A DNA stretch of 64,000 bases from Pterobdella sp. o SKG-2022 (GCA_964035795.1 OZ038322.1:5136925-5200924), one strand, 5' to 3'; numbered from the stretch's first letter, positions 24,543 through 39,500 are shown. Translations and numbers: made by a program. Notes: generated by a model from the letters alone, not told the origin.

Positions 24543-24599
24543 TTGTGAGTTATTTAAATGAAAAGTTTTTTTAAATTGATAAATGATGTTTTGACATAA

Positions 24600-27500
24600 A
24601 AGTTTTTTATTAAAAAAAGAATGAATCAACTCGAAGCAAAAAAAGATTTAGGTCCAAACGCCATAACCACCTGGTTTTAACTCGGTTTCTAAAATCACTT
24701 TTATATGTGTAGGATTTTTTTTGAGTTGGAAGAATGAGTAAGTGTATTTGATTATTTCATAAATGTTGTTCGATAATTGAAAGTAGCTTTTGAACTTTTC
24801 AAACTTAAATAATTAATTGGTCAGCTACAATTTTTGAGTTTATTGTTGATAACAAATTCACAAATGAAGGGTTTGAAAAAAATTGAAAGCTTGGGAATTG
24901 TATGCAAATAGCTTTTCAACAAGCTCTGCCTTATAAAGATCACGCGAACTTTAAATATTTTAAAAGTATACTATGGCTTTCGAAATCAAATCACTGAGTT
25001 ATGAGAAAATAAGAGCGCTTGACGTAAGTGAAGTTGCATCCGAGAATCTTACTTAAGTTTTCTGTGCAATTTAATGTCTCCAACAATTCTATCTTCACGT
25101 CATTCCCTTCAAATATTTAAGCATTAAATACATAGACATAAAAAAAATCGAAAGCTTATAATCGTTCACCGAATGCTGCACACACGTCAGACATTGAGAC
25201 GCTGAAAGGGTGACCTAGGGTTGAGATTTATCACTGTTATGTACAACAAAGAAACTTGTTTAATGCCTCAGATCTACTTGAAAACTCATTGGTTGGGTAA
25301 GACAACACATCTAAAAGATGCTCGCATTTTTTTGAGTAAAGTTCCTTTATGACATCTGCATATCTGTAAAAATTGATTGTATATAATGTGAAATTATACT
25401 GCTAAATGAAGAAATTTTTATAACTTTTTTCTCAAATTTGGGCTCACTGCTCCAAACGCCCCTTTGTCCCAAATGAAGTCAAACTTCAGCGAATTATATC
25501 TGAAAATTTGTTAATACTCCCAGTAAAAATGATTCGGGTATAAGTTGATTAAAAATATGTAAACCACTTTGGAAAATCGAACAAGTTGCACGAGTAGATC
25601 TTCAATGACCCGGTTGGATTCTGTGGCGTTGAAGAGACAAGAAATGGAGTTGGTTTTTGAACATCATTTAGGTATTTTGTTTGGAGTATTTCAAAATTTA
25701 GTTTTGAACTATTGTAAATGTTCTGCTAATTTTTTTTCAAAAGATGCTTTAATAAAACATGAATTATTTTATAAACATGGAAAAGTTATGAAGCTTTCTC
25801 ATAATACAATTTGGACTCTCATGATCTCATCACACCGATAAAAAACAACTTGAAGTCGTTTTTTATAACCTCAAAACAAGACATTTATATGAACTCTTTA
25901 TGAAGTTTTCTAAGAACTAAATACGATAATGGTTTTATAATGATACTTACGAGAACCTTTGTACTTGAAACAGCATGATTTGTGAACTTATATCTATCAG
26001 TCGACGGTTTCTTTAATCTTGTTCTTTTTATTTCAAACTAGGACGCAACAAAAAAAAAATTTTTTTTATCCGAGTGAATGAATTTTATGCAATACTACAG
26101 AATTGAGTTTTGATATTTGTATTTGTGTGAACCGGCCATTGGTCAAAATAGGGTTCGGTAGCGCAATAGGTATGTGTCACAAGGACTTTTGGTCCAAAAA
26201 ATTGAAATAAAAATATTTTGACTAAAATAACTAGTAAAATTTTAAATTTAAATAAACTTGTTTAAGTTTTAAAAACACATTTTTCAAAAAATATCATGAA
26301 ATTTTTTAAAAACCTTAAGGTATTTTTGACGACTAAATGGATTAAATAAAAGTATAATATTATTATTTATGTTAGAAATAACGTATAGCTATGAAGAATC
26401 ATACTGTTTAAGAATCTTTTATCATTTGTTTATTCAACGTTTGGTTCTTCCTCTCTTCTTTGTTTTGAGCTTTATCCTTTGTTTCATCCAGGCTCGCTAA
26501 AAGCTTTTCTTTTAGAGCATAGTTTGTTACTATTCAAGATTTCAAAGCATTCTATTTGTGAGACAGTATTGAATGCTTTCGACATACCAATTGATAAAAA
26601 AATGCTTGAACTTACCATCGACTTTGCAAAGCCTTGAATGTGTAGTCATTGTTTGCTGTCGATCAGTTTTCAATAAACTGTTTATTGCAAATTATATTTT
26701 AGTGGTATTTATTGGTTTTTTATTTTTGTTTGTATTGGTTTTTTACTCAGCTTTCAAAGATTTCATGTTTGCATGAAAAGCCAAGCTTAGAGAACTTGAT
26801 TACTTCAATGCAACTTTCTTTTCTTTTGCAAAGCTTTTTAAATACCTTTTATTCTGCTTTCAATTTGGTTTTGTTTTTAATAACATTTAGTTTTTTTCTA
26901 ATACCTTTTTGAGCTATTGACAGTGTGATGACTCCAGCATAATATGGTTGAGCAGTAGTTTATGTCTTGGGTTGTTTCATTGTAATCCTGTTGATAGCCA
27001 TTTGCTCTTCAAAAATGGATTTATTTTTAGATCAGTGTTTGTTTCACGAACATTGAGAGTGGCTAAAGTTATTCTTTTTTAAATTTCTTCACTTTTTTTT
27101 CTAAAGTTGACCAGAAGGCTATTGAAATCTTTGGGACGCCATCACTCTTTGGGTAACTTTTATATGAGATTTTTACTAAAGATGTAAAGATTGCGGAAGT
27201 TATAATTTTCGAAAATATACCCATGTTTTTGAATAAATATATTTACAGCTGTACTCATCAAGTAAAATTAAAAGATATACTTCTTAAAAGGTTTAGAAAA
27301 ATGTGCATTTGAGACCTGATAAAGTTTATCATTATTCTGGAGTTGAGTGATGTAATACGGAATGTCATTTTCTCTAAAGAACTGTTCGACAGGTGTTGGA
27401 ACTAGTTCTACACCAACGAAGCTCAAACTTCTATCTGATATCCTGTCAATCATTGAGGGCTCGCTTTGGCATTTTTTATAGTGGCAATATCAATTACAAT

Positions 27501-28490
27501 TTTGAGATAGTAAGTTTGTTACAATGTCAAAAATAATGTATGAAAATTATTTTCACCATTTTATGTCAAGACTTTTTCCGCAAAAAGGCAAAAAAACATT
27601 TAATCTGTTGTCATTTCTTTTTTCCCAATAATCTATCAAAAACCTTCAAAAAATTTCAAGTATTAAAATGTAAGAAAATCCAAATTTCAAAATAATGAAA
27701 AAATATTAATAATTTCATTTTGGAAAATCAATTTTTTTGATTAAAATTTTCAAAATTCGAATGGTTTTGATGGATCTGCAAAAAAAATATTTCTATGCAA
27801 ATTTTTGAAGTGATGGTGGCTTTATCTCAAAAATGAGCTCTACAAGTTTTTAAAAAAACTCAAAAAAAAGAAATTTATGTTTTATTGGAAATTTTTACAA
27901 TGTAGTTTTTTTGTCAAGGCCACAATTGAATAGAAGCAAGATCGTGGAGTTGCAGAAAAAACTGAGATTTTTAATAATAAAATGAGCCTCTCATTGGTTA
28001 AAACGGATTTCCAGACCCTAATATGAAAATCTATCATGATATCTAAACTCTTAAATTAAAAAATTAATTAAATTTGAAGAGCGAAATATTAAGTTTTGGA
28101 ATTCTTGTTAAACTTGGTTGTTTTCATACACAGGGATTGAAAAGGAAGCAAAAGCAATACTTTTGGAAAAAAGAAGATTAAATGAATTATTGAAATTCTA
28201 TTCGAACTTAGACTCACTTTGTAACATCTTTAGCCTGCCATCCTGGGCTTTCTTTTTTCCACTCTTCAAACCATGCACCATTGCCATCCATCTCGATTAA
28301 ATATATCAATCAATTTTGGAAAAGATTGCCACCAAATTTTTTACTAATAATGAATAATGAGACTGTTGAAATTATTTTGGCGCTGCAATATACATATAAA
28401 TATAACAAACTCCAATCTAGGTAGTAATATGAAGTTTTGCGGAAGTATATATGCTGATTTGTTGAAACTTTTCATAAAAACTTCAAATTT
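24600..28490. other. AT-rich intergenic DNA, no supported gene
   Basis: Only short frames without recognisable domains are present. A frame at 25569-25841 has a 'CKCSANFF...HELFYKH' pattern that loosely recalls a zinc finger but is not convincing. Confidence 0.4.
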
Positions 28491-28690
28491 NNNNNNNNNN
28501 NNNNNNNNNNNNNNNNNNNNNNNNNNNNNNNNNNNNNNNNNNNNNNNNNNNNNNNNNNNNNNNNNNNNNNNNNNNNNNNNNNNNNNNNNNNNNNNNNNNN
28601 NNNNNNNNNNNNNNNNNNNNNNNNNNNNNNNNNNNNNNNNNNNNNNNNNNNNNNNNNNNNNNNNNNNNNNNNNNNNNNNNNNNNNNNNNN
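28491..28690. other. Assembly gap (200 N)
   Basis: Exactly 200 N, so a gap of unknown true size. Confidence 0.98.
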
Positions 28691-31600
28691 TATATAAAGA
28701 GAGTTTCTCTTAAGTGTCATCTACGTACCTAGGATAGAATATTGTCTTTGTACACTGACAATTTCAAGATCATTTATTAAAAATTCTTAAACCACCGTAA
28801 GTGCACCCACTGACAATCCATCAGTCTCCTTTCAGTATATTTTGACCAAAAAGATTTTTGGATGGATAATTTTGTGTCATGTTTACAGAATTATTTTTAT
28901 ATTTTGTGACTAAAATTAGACATTTAATGAAGGTTTGATTTCAATTTTTTTAATAAATTAAATGTCGATATATTGTTTAATTTGATGTTTTTCTTCATGA
29001 ATGAACAAGTTTAACTTTTTAATTTAGCATATTTACAACTTCATGAATATGAATCATCAAGAAAATAATTTTTAAAAATAGTAAACAATGTAACAAACAT
29101 AAAATTTCTTGAGTATACTATGTTCAAACTTAGGTGAAAAATATAAGTTAATAAGCATCAAAAAATTACTGAAGAAAATCAAACAAACCTGAATGAGAAT
29201 GAAATATAAAATGCAACATCTTAATTAAAAATCAACAAATATTTTAAATAAACATTTTTATTATTGTTTCTAGTTTAACGTTTTTTGTCTCATTGCACAA
29301 AGTTAGAATATTTAAGAATATATTCTCACATGAACACATAAAAAACAAAAATTATTCAGAAAAAAAAGCTAAAGTAGCTAAATGAGAATGATGTATATGA
29401 GAATAACTATGAAGAAAATGATACGATGAAGTGCCAACTTATTTGCTACATGAATGTTCATGATAAGGTTGGAGGAGGACAAGATGCCTCCATTTATACT
29501 TTATTATCATTATTTCAACTTTATTCAGAAGTTTTTCTGCTTGGTTCAGCATGAAGTTTTTTGAGTCCAAAATGTTTTTTAGTTTTTCTGCTTTCAAAAA
29601 ATGTTTTTACACTAATTTTAAACCTGTCCAGCTGATGAGTTGATGAAGATGGCCAAACATTTTCTTTTGGAATTTTATTTTTATGTACTTGTTTTTGATT
29701 TTTATTTCAACTTGTAGCAGTTAACTGCTCTATTCCCTTTCCCACAATCCTTGACGCTTAGTGAACCGACAGGTTGCAAGAATTTTTCAAGCAATCTGGA
29801 TTTTTATTAAAATTCAAAGTACAAAGTTTGAAAAATTTTCACTAAGTGTTTATACAAAAGTTATAACTTGCGACTTGTCAAGCTTTTCTCGGAAAACGTT
29901 TTCTGGGAATTAACCTCTAAACTCTTGCCTTATTTAAAAACTTGTAATTGAGCTACTTTTTCAATTTAACAAAATTACACAACTAGGCAAACCTAGAAGA
30001 TTTTTGAAATCACGAATTTTAAATAAATCTGTTGTATCATGGTTTTTTTAAGTTTGAACTAACATTTCAGGTGAGATATTTCTTAGTTTTATTGAATAAA
30101 ATTATAAAAAACCTGGCTGTCTAGTATTTTGAATTTGAAATAACAACAAATAGTGCTTTGATTGAAAATGAACTTTGATTTATTATTATTATTATTATTT
30201 CATTTGTAAGGCGTACAGTTTGCAAACAAGGTTTGCTGCAGAGGCGCTGAACCTACAATGAATACAATATCACAATACAACTTTTCATAAGTGACTTTTT
30301 AAGAAACTATGTAAAAAAACGAGATATTTATATTTTTACCACATTTGAAAAATGTAACAAAAATTGACTCATAGCATTTCTCATTGATTTTGATTGAACC
30401 TTGAGTTTTTAGCCTTATTTGGTGGTTTTTTATTCGGAATAAAATATCTTTTTCGTGAGCATTGAACCTCTGGGAAAGGTAGATCATTTGGTCTAAATCG
30501 CGTTTTTGACTCATCTTCAATGCCATACTTCCAATCCAGGTATTCTGATTAAGAATCGATAAATATTTATGATTAATATATAATAATTATAACTATTCAT
30601 GCGGATACCATTGAAAAAAGTGCTTTTTTTATATTATTTGAATAACTTTTTGTTTTCAATTTTTCATGAGAAATTTTTGATATATTTATTTTTTAAGGTC
30701 AGTTCTTCAAAAGCTTCATCAAAGATTTTAGCTTTCGAAGTGTTGCTGTGTTTTCATGATTTGAAATATCATGTTTGATTTTTTCTATAACTTGAAGTTT
30801 TATACTTGAATCAAATTAATAAATCAAACCCTATTCTGAATTCTGAGTATGTGTAGATTTTATAAGCCTTTCAAGACCTGCATCACTAAAGCATTTCTTC
30901 TGAAATATAGAACATTTAGAAGTGCTGTTGTGTTTCTATGAATAATTTTTACATTCAAAACATAGTAGGATTCAAAAATATCTTTAATATTGAAATAATT
31001 TAAAAACAATATGTACAAGTTTCAAACATTGCTTCAGTAGTTTTTGAGCTTTTACTTAATGTCTCACCAAAAAGTAGTTTTTTTCAAATCTTTTTAGACA
31101 CAAATCCTAATAAAAAATGTTTTGTGAATATATAATTACTAAATTTGGTTGACTTCGATATTTAAATGGATTTTGAATTAGAAAACAATACATTCAAACG
31201 TATATTCTAGAATTTGAGAATACTCAGTTCTTGAATGCTTTATAAACCTAGAACACTAATGCGTTCCATGTGCCATATAAAGCATTTAAGGGATGTTACA
31301 TTCTTAATGTTTTTCAAGTTGATGTCTTGATAAAGAACTTATCAACATGATAGTTTTAGGCATGAATCACATTGAAATAGACCTCTGTGATCATATAAAC
31401 TCGAAATTAAGTTGCAGCTTGGAGGGAAGCTAACCAAATGCAACTCAAAATTAAAAAAACAAAAGTCAATTGGTTTTCAACATTCAGAAGCATGCAAACT
31501 GCCAACTCAACTAGTAGTACGAGTTAATTATCAAAAGTATCAAAATCAAAAGAGAAATCGAAAGAGAGCTTTCCAGAAGTAAAAGTCGTGAAAGCATCAT

Positions 31601-32035
31601 ATGCAATACATAAGAGACAAGTTTCAGTAATGTGAGTTGAAACCAGCTTGGGTGGATGGGAGGAGATTGATGGAAAAATGTTAGTAACTAAACTTTAACC
31701 AAATTTTCAAGAAAAAGGGGGAAGCTAGAAACATGGCGGTAATTGAAGAAAAAGAAAAAAAAGTTTTTCTCGAACGAGAGTGAAAGAAGTGTGAGTTTAG
31801 GGATTCAGAAAAAAATTGATGCTTGTGATGAGCTTAGTAAAGGTGAGAAAGAAAAAATTAAATTAAAGTAGAAAAAAATGGAGTGCGTGGAAGAAAGGAA
31901 TGGTATTTGTAGAAAAAAAAAAAAATCGTTGAAAAAAATATGAAGGTTTTGGAAAAGAAGAAAAAGAAAGGAGTGAGAAAAGAATGATTTCAAAGAGATG
32001 GTGGTGATAGAAGTGGCTGATAGGATCGTGTTAGT
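28691..32035. other. AT-rich intergenic DNA, no supported gene
   Basis: Nothing coding is recognised. The short repeat at 30200-30262 lies here. Confidence 0.4.
30200..30262 (+). repeat. Short interspersed repeat, partner at 5785-5850
   Basis: 'CATTTGTAAGGCGTACAG', 'TTTGCAAAC' and 'GGTTTGCTGCAGAGGCGC' match the minus strand of 5785-5850. It is preceded by a short (TTA)n run. Confidence 0.6.
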
Positions 32036-32039
32036 AGTG

Positions 32040-32935
32040 TGTGGGTGGAAAGTGGGGGTAGTGGGTGGGTGGTTAGTGAAAGTAGTGGGTGGGTGGTTAG
32101 TGAAAGTAGTGGGTGGGTGGATAGTGAAAGTAGTGGGTGGGTGGATAGTGGGGATAATGGGTGGGTGGATAGTGGGGGTTGTGGGTGGGTGGATAGTGAG
32201 GACAGTGGGTGATTGGAAAGTGGGGGTAGTGGGTGGACGGTGGAGCATAATGATGGTAGATGCTTGGAGCAAAATGATGTTGGGTGGGTGAAGAATAATG
32301 ATGGCAGGTGGGTAGAGCATAATGATGGAGGATGGGTGGGGCATGATGATGGGGGATGCTTGGAGCAAAATGATGGCGGGTGGGTGGTAAAAAATGATGG
32401 TGCATGAATGGAGCATGATGATGGGGGGTGGGTGGAGCAAAATGATGGGTGGGTGGGTGGAGCACAATGATGATGGGTGGGTGGGTGGAGCAAAATGATG
32501 GTGGGTGGGTGGAGCATAATGAAGGTGGGTGGGTGGAGCATGATGATGGTGTGTGGATGGAACATAATGATTGTGGGTGGGTGGAGCATAATGATGGTGG
32601 GTGGATGGAGCATGATGATGATGGGTGGGTGGGTGGAGCATAATGATAACGGATGGGTGGGGAATAATAATGGTGGGTGGGTCAAGCTAAATGATAGTAT
32701 GTGGATGGAACATAATGATTGTGAGTGGGTGGATTATAATGATGATGGATGGGTGGAGCATTTCGATGGTGGGTGGTTGGAGCATAATGATACTGGGTGG
32801 GTGGGGCATAATGATGGTGGATGGGTGAAGCATGATGATAATGGTTGGGTGGAGCATAAAGATGGTGGATGGGTGGAGCATAATTATGATGGATGGGTGG
32901 AGCATAACGATGGTGGGTGGTTGGAGCATTCTGTT
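32040..32935. repeat. GT-rich minisatellite with two unit types
   Basis: From 32040 to about 32220, units of about 24 bases repeat around 'GTGGGTGGGTGG(T/A)TAGTG'. From about 32240 to 32935, units of about 24-27 bases repeat around 'GGTGGGTGGAGCATAATGAT'. Unit lengths are mostly multiples of three, so both strands show long stop-free frames (His/Pro-rich on the minus strand, Gly/Trp/His-rich on the plus). These frames are by-products of the repeat. The G runs on the plus strand could form G-quadruplexes. Confidence 0.9.
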
Positions 32936-33431
32936 GATGAAATAAGTTTAGTTGCCATGCAAAAAGAAAGACGAGGCCCACGTGATGTCTATTCTTTCTA
33001 ATTTTTTTTGCGCGAGAATCTCAAGTTACTTTCACAATAGCAAAAACGAATTTCAATTCAAATGCTTCGCAGAAATATCTCCACATTCCTCACACTTACA
33101 CACACTAATATATAAATTAAGTATCCATTTGGGAAAGATTAAGAATAAAGTTTTATTGAATTCTTCTTATTTGACTATAGAGTTTTCCAATTGTATTCAA
33201 AATTTTTTCAATTTACTACCAATTTTTCAAATATTCAAATGAAAAAATTTTTTTGAGTTTATTCTAATCCACGAAACTTATTTCCACTTGAGAATGTAAG
33301 TATATTTAACGAAGCTTCGTGAAAAGTAAGGATTTGTGCTTTTTTAAGAGTTGTATTAGAAATCCTTGTTCATTTAAAGAGAATAGTGAAGGCCTCAAAT
33401 TTAATGACTAATAACTTTTCGTCTGTTCTGT

Positions 33432-33588
33432 CGGCCCCTATAGCTCAATGGTTAAGCATTAGACTAACTACCTAAAGTTACCGGGTTCGATCCCGCGTAG
33501 ACCGACAATTAGCACACTGTTCCACAGTGTGTTTTTGCTACATTAAATTTGTAGCATGCATTTTGATCTATAAAAAAAGCGCTTTATT
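33432..33588 (+). mobile_element. tRNA-derived SINE, copy 3
   Basis: Head 'TAGCTCAATGGTTAAGC', B box 'GGTTCGATCCC', body 'CTGTTCCACAGTGTGTTTTT', tail ending 'AAGCGCTTTATTTT'. It is slightly more diverged at the tail than copies 1 and 2. Confidence 0.88.
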
Positions 33589-36500
33589 TTACTCATGAAT
33601 GAGACTCACAAAAATATTTTTGACTATTAAAAGCTTGTTTTTTTACTTTTTATAATGGTTTATCGCTATTAATTGGAATTTGTTGTGATATATTACATGT
33701 CAGATGTTTCTTATTGCGTATGAAGTTTTGCAGGGTCGGGTGTCTGAGTTAGTGATGAGGTGAAAGTTTGGTTTGGAAGACATGACAAAGTTGATATTAT
33801 CCCTGTTGGGTTGATGAAGTAAGATGTTAAACAAAACTAATAACTAGTGGTTTAAATTTTTATTAATTGTGTTTTACAGATTGAACATAAAACTTGGACA
33901 CTAAATAAAGATTAAGAAAAAAAAGAGGACTAAAACTAATTATAACTACAACAGAGCAATTCTGAGCTGATCTTCATTCTTTAATATTTAAGAAAAAACT
34001 TTTCTTCGAATTGCTGATTTACTGAGTGTTTGAACAGCATAACAAAACCATTATGTAAAAGGCTTTTTTCAATTTAAAAAAGAGTCACTGCACTGTTTCG
34101 ACTAGCGATCTAAGCAAAAGTTTAATATTTTGAAGCATTGTAACACTCTGAACGAATAGTTATTTTTGAAAGAATCATTTTTAAGTGTATTTTTTCAGAT
34201 AATCTCTGTGAGATTTATATTAAGTTTTTTCAAAAGGAATTATTATATATTATGTATAGCCTGCTTCTGGCCCAATATTGAACACCTCTGGGTGAAAGTT
34301 TTCACAGTGCAATTTTAAAAAAGTATTTTGTGTTGTTTTTTGCGTAAAAATTTTATAGCAAAAACTATTATGTTTATGTTGTAGCTGTTTTTGAAGAGCA
34401 CTGGAACCAAGGTGCTTGGGTTAGCTACGACGACACAACTTGGAGGTGTGTTAACATACCAACTGTTGCTCCATCAAAAACGATTTTAAATATTATTTCA
34501 AATGCCACTAGTGCAACCAATTGTGCGCTTTATGACTGCTTTTGAAATGAGGTGCCAGAAATGTTGCCCTCCAACGTCATCTTCGCCTCAGCCTTGAGGC
34601 TCATGATCGGTCAGATTTTTTGGGGATTTGAAGTATCATGCACTCACTTTCTTTCAAAGCTAGAAACATTAGAGACGCATTCTTGAGTTTCATCTAATTA
34701 TACTGAAGTTTTATGATATGGTATTACTTATAAAAATTATAGTTTTTTAAAATGAATTTCATAGGTAAAAATGCTCATTCTTGACTAATAAAACAAAAAA
34801 TTATTGAATAAAAGATCATACGATGTCTATACAATTGCAAAAATCATATATAAAACACCAGATATTGCAGGACTCACTTTGAATTAGGGTCGCGTCAGTG
34901 CCAATAACCTTAATGATAATTGAGAGGTGTGTAATTATATATGAATGAATAACTTGTGGAGACAGTAGATTCGCAAATGTGACTTGAGGCGCCATTTAAA
35001 TAAACAACCTTCCAAACTTCTGAAAAATGTAATAAATTGAAAAATCACTGTGACTAAACTGTAGATTGTTGTTTGAAATATATCGGAACAAATATTCTAC
35101 TTTGAATAAATCGAGCAATATTAAAGTTATTAGTGGTTGGAAACGTTATTTTTAACTTCAAAACGATTAATCTACTTAAGATAAACTGAAAAATCAAAAG
35201 GTCGAGTGTTTTTGTGCATTAAACATTTATAACTTTTATATGTTTCGGAAATATACGGATTTAGATTCTAATAAAAATTTTTGATACTTATCAAAAACAA
35301 AAGCATTTTTTACTGTCTATAAAAGCTAAAAAACTACGTATTAAGGTAAATTTAACTGAGAATATAACATTTTAAAGCTAAATTTTTCCGAGCTAAAAAT
35401 TTGATTGATAAAAAATATTAAAATTTGAATCTTTTCTCAAAAATTTTTTCATACAACTGAAAATTCGAACTTTTTTTGAGTGAACTTTGTCAAAAATGGT
35501 GAAAAAATAACTCAATGAGGCTCGGAGGCTGGAGAGTTTAAGAAGGACCTGCTGTTGGTCGGAGTAACAAATCACTTTATCGATCGCCCTTTTCCGCATA
35601 TTCTTATGTATTGATTATTTTTCAAGCGGGTATTTTATTTTATAGATATATATGGACTCTTTGAATTTCTTCATTTTTATTTTTCTGATACAGCATCTCA
35701 AAACCTTCCATTAATTGTATCACTCCTATCCGAGCAATATTAACACTTCAAACGCCAACAAACGTTTTTATCAGTGATATGTGAGCCAGTGAAAGCCAAG
35801 ATCATTGAACTATTCACCATATAGAGGCCTAATAGTGACCCGGTAAGCCCCATTTGGAGGTGTTCTGGCCCTCAAGTCCCCACATTAAAGTGTATGCTCT
35901 CTTATACCATGACTGACTGCAGTTGTTATCGAAATAAATATCAAATAGAATGTATTACATCTTAAAGTCGTATAAATATTTCAATCTTAATTTTGGTCAG
36001 AATAGTATGAGAGACTCGAAAATATTGCTGGATAATTTCTTGTATATATGATTTCTATATTGTGAAGTGTGTTATATGCGCATGAAAATGTAAGGAGATC
36101 AAAGCATCTATACGGCTGTGGAGGAAAAATAAATAAAAATGGAGCCATTAAACGTTTTTGAATTGAATTTAACAACACTATTGAATGGTAAGTTTTTCAA
36201 AGAAATTCTGCTCAGACTTTGAGGTATTTTCTCAAGTTTTTCTTATAATAGCCTTTCTTTGCGCATGTTACAATAAGCAGTTTTATTTGTTTTATGAAAT
36301 TCAATCTGATATGAAATTCTTTTAATTCAAATTTTTATTATTGCATGGATATCAGAATATGTTTCAAGTTCATTATTTCAACAGTGTCAGAAAATATAAA
36401 TTTATTGAGTTTCGCTCTCAAATAGGAGTTTTGAGCAGTCAAAAGCACTTAGTGTATCAAAAAATGATAATCTCATGAGACAAAAAATTATAATTTTTTC

Positions 36501-39500
36501 TTTAAAATTTTTAGAATTTCAAGTTAAAACTTTTTTGGGTTCTATCTAGCAAATCCTTCAATCTTTGAAAATCACTCGAGTTTTTAACACTTTAAATATT
36601 TATGTTACAACGAAAGCAATAAATCTGCAGACATCATTCAGCTGTTTATCTCAAACTCTTCTGCCTCATGTGAAATTCCACAAAACACCACTTGATACTG
36701 CCACCGCTTCAAAGGCGCCATAAGACCCCAATCCCCTCATACTCACAACCCATCAAAGACTCCTTTCACATTCATGTATTTGATGGCACAACCATGAGTG
36801 CTGTCTTTTCAACCACGTCATGGTAATCATGTGCAATTAGAAGTTTCTAGATGGGCGCATGAAGGGCAGCCAATTAAGCACACGGGGTCCAGTGCTGCTT
36901 GTGAATTTTTTATTGACGTTTTCGTTAAAAAATTTTTCAGTGTTAAGATTAGTGGTTTGTAAATAATGATAAAAGATAGGCGCAAAATATTTTGGTTTAA
37001 AAATAAAAGATATAAAAAGAAATTGAAAAGTACTAAATAATAACCAAACGATAAAAAAAGTGTAAAAAGCAGCATTTATTATATTTACTTGGGAGTTGAA
37101 AATAGCAGAAGATTAATGTTACTTTTATGGGGTAAGAGACTTCACAAAAAGTACCTATGAAATATATGCATTTGACAAGTTTTCAAAATGCTTTAGAGGT
37201 GTCTGTCAAAAAGATTTATTTTTGAAAATAATGTTTTTTAGATTGAAAACCTTTTTGTTGCAATTATTCAGAGTCTTGAAAAATTTTAATGGTTGCAAAT
37301 AATTAAAATGGAAGCAGATTGGAAAAATGAGCGTTGCAACTAATTTGCTCTCATTAAATCTATAAATAATTTAGAGTTTGAACTTTCGCAAAAAACCAAA
37401 ATATTCAAAATAATTCATTAGTCATTTTTTGAGTAGAAAATTTTCAGAATAAAAAACCCAGAATAGTGGCTGGTCACAAGTACCAAGATGCCATCTTCGA
37501 CTGCCTGGCAGTCAACTTTGTCACAATCAGTTTATCAACTGTAAATAAACTTTTAACTTTTCGTGCAAAAAGTTATTTTTAGAACTTTTTCATAATGCAT
37601 ATATATATATATATATATATATAGTTCTTTCTTAACGAAGCTTTGATCTCGAGAATGACGTTGATAAAAGAAAATTTTTGAATGCTATATTGTAATTTTC
37701 AAAATATTAAAATGAAAACGCTTTCAGGAGTTTCTTTTATTCCACGAAGCTTTTCGTAAGATGAACTTACATTATCAAGTGGAGGTGCAAATATAATTTT
37801 CAAAATGAAATTAACATGGAATATTCAATAGCGGTACATACTGCTACAAACGATCTTTCGAGAGTGTTGAAAAACTTTAAGAAACAAATTTTAAACGAGA
37901 GAATTAATTTGAGTACATTTATGAAAGTTATTAATTATGAATTGCTCTCAAAAGATTCTATTCAAGTGAGTATTTAAGGCAAGATCACCTACAAATTCAC
38001 AAATTTTTCTCACCGTGTAATTTTTCTATTTTCATGGCAAAGTTTGGGAAATTTTTCCTTTTTTGATTATACTCTCATAATGAAGATTTTGTAATTTGAA
38101 GCGAAAAAAATATTTAGTGTAGTGAAGAGACCTGGTGTTGGTGCATTCGGTTTTAATCGCGCCTAAAACGTCCCCATACAAAAAATGAAAATCTCGCAAA
38201 TGAAAAATTTAAAGTAATAGCTTTAATTTCCACCTAATGAATAAATGGTTAACTGAGAATGAATTTTGAAGAAAGTTTATTGAAAGTTCAAAAAATTTAT
38301 GGGTTTTTAGTTTCTTTAAATTGATATTGAATTGACTTTCAAAACTCCCAAGCATGAAGAAATTAATAAACTGTGTATATAACTTTTTAGTTTTGAAAAT
38401 TCATTTTGAAGTTTTTTTGAAACTGAACCAAACTGCCAAAAAATAAAATCGTTAGAAATTTTAGGAAAACTGTCTTTAGTTTGCCAACTCATAATTTTGC
38501 ATTAATTTTGTTTCCGCTAATCAGTACATACTCTTCTTAAATTTTGAACACCATCAGCCTCTCGACTTTGCATTGTGGAGCAGCAAATATATGATGCTTT
38601 TTAAGGCATTAACTTGGAGCTTATGGAAACAAAATCTATATGGATTCATCAAGTACTAGAATGATTTTATAATGATCAAAAGCATTTTAGTGAGTAGTTA
38701 CTGCACTATGCATTCATTCCTGGTCAGCAGTCAGTGTAACTTAAGAACGATGTGAGAAGTGTTTTCTAATATAGTGACCATGTGATGGGCAAGCCTTGAT
38801 ACATGAAATAAGATTTATTTGGTTTATTCTCATTTTTCATTTAAAGAAACTTTTCTCTAACATAAACTAAAACGGATTTGATAATGCAAATAATATTCTC
38901 AGCCATATATTCTATCTTTGAACGAGTATACTTAGTTTTATGCAAAAACTTCAATACGTACTTATTTATTAAATAAATAGAAGTCAAAAAAGTTAATTTT
39001 GAGTGATGAAGATGGAGTGAGGTAACGAGATAACACATATAAGGTTTGCGGTATACTTTTGGAAAATGTTTTTGTAAATTAAAAATAATAATTAAAGCTT
39101 CAATAAGCTGTGAGTGAGTAGTGAATGGGACAGAAAACGTTGGATTCATTCATATGTTTTCTACAGATGAATATTCGCGAAAAAAGCTTTTAACAGTTTT
39201 TCATTATTCACAAAACCTTGTGTAATTAAAACCTGCAGAGTTTTACTAGAACTGCGTTTGAAGGATGCAAATGATCAAAACACAATTATTTTACCATTTT
39301 GCCATAAGTATTTAAACACGTTTGAAGCATTGGAAGGCACTTTCAAACAATACAGAATGAAGCTCAGTTTTTTGTTGCAGATGTCGGCCAGGTGTCGTTT
39401 GCTTACAGACAAACTTCAAGAGGCATAAAACTCCTGCATTGAAATTCATGTGCACGAACGTGGTGTTTTATTGCGAGATTATTCTTTCATTCATCCCAGG

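Noticed and set aside
25569..25841. Possible C2H2 zinc finger frame
   Set aside because: Cys and His spacing does not match a C2H2 finger and no second finger or exon is near.
31805..32685. Long His/Pro-rich frames on the minus strand (278 and 231 codons)
   Set aside because: They are translations of a 24-27 bp minisatellite; other frames on both strands are open too, and no splice or start context supports a gene.
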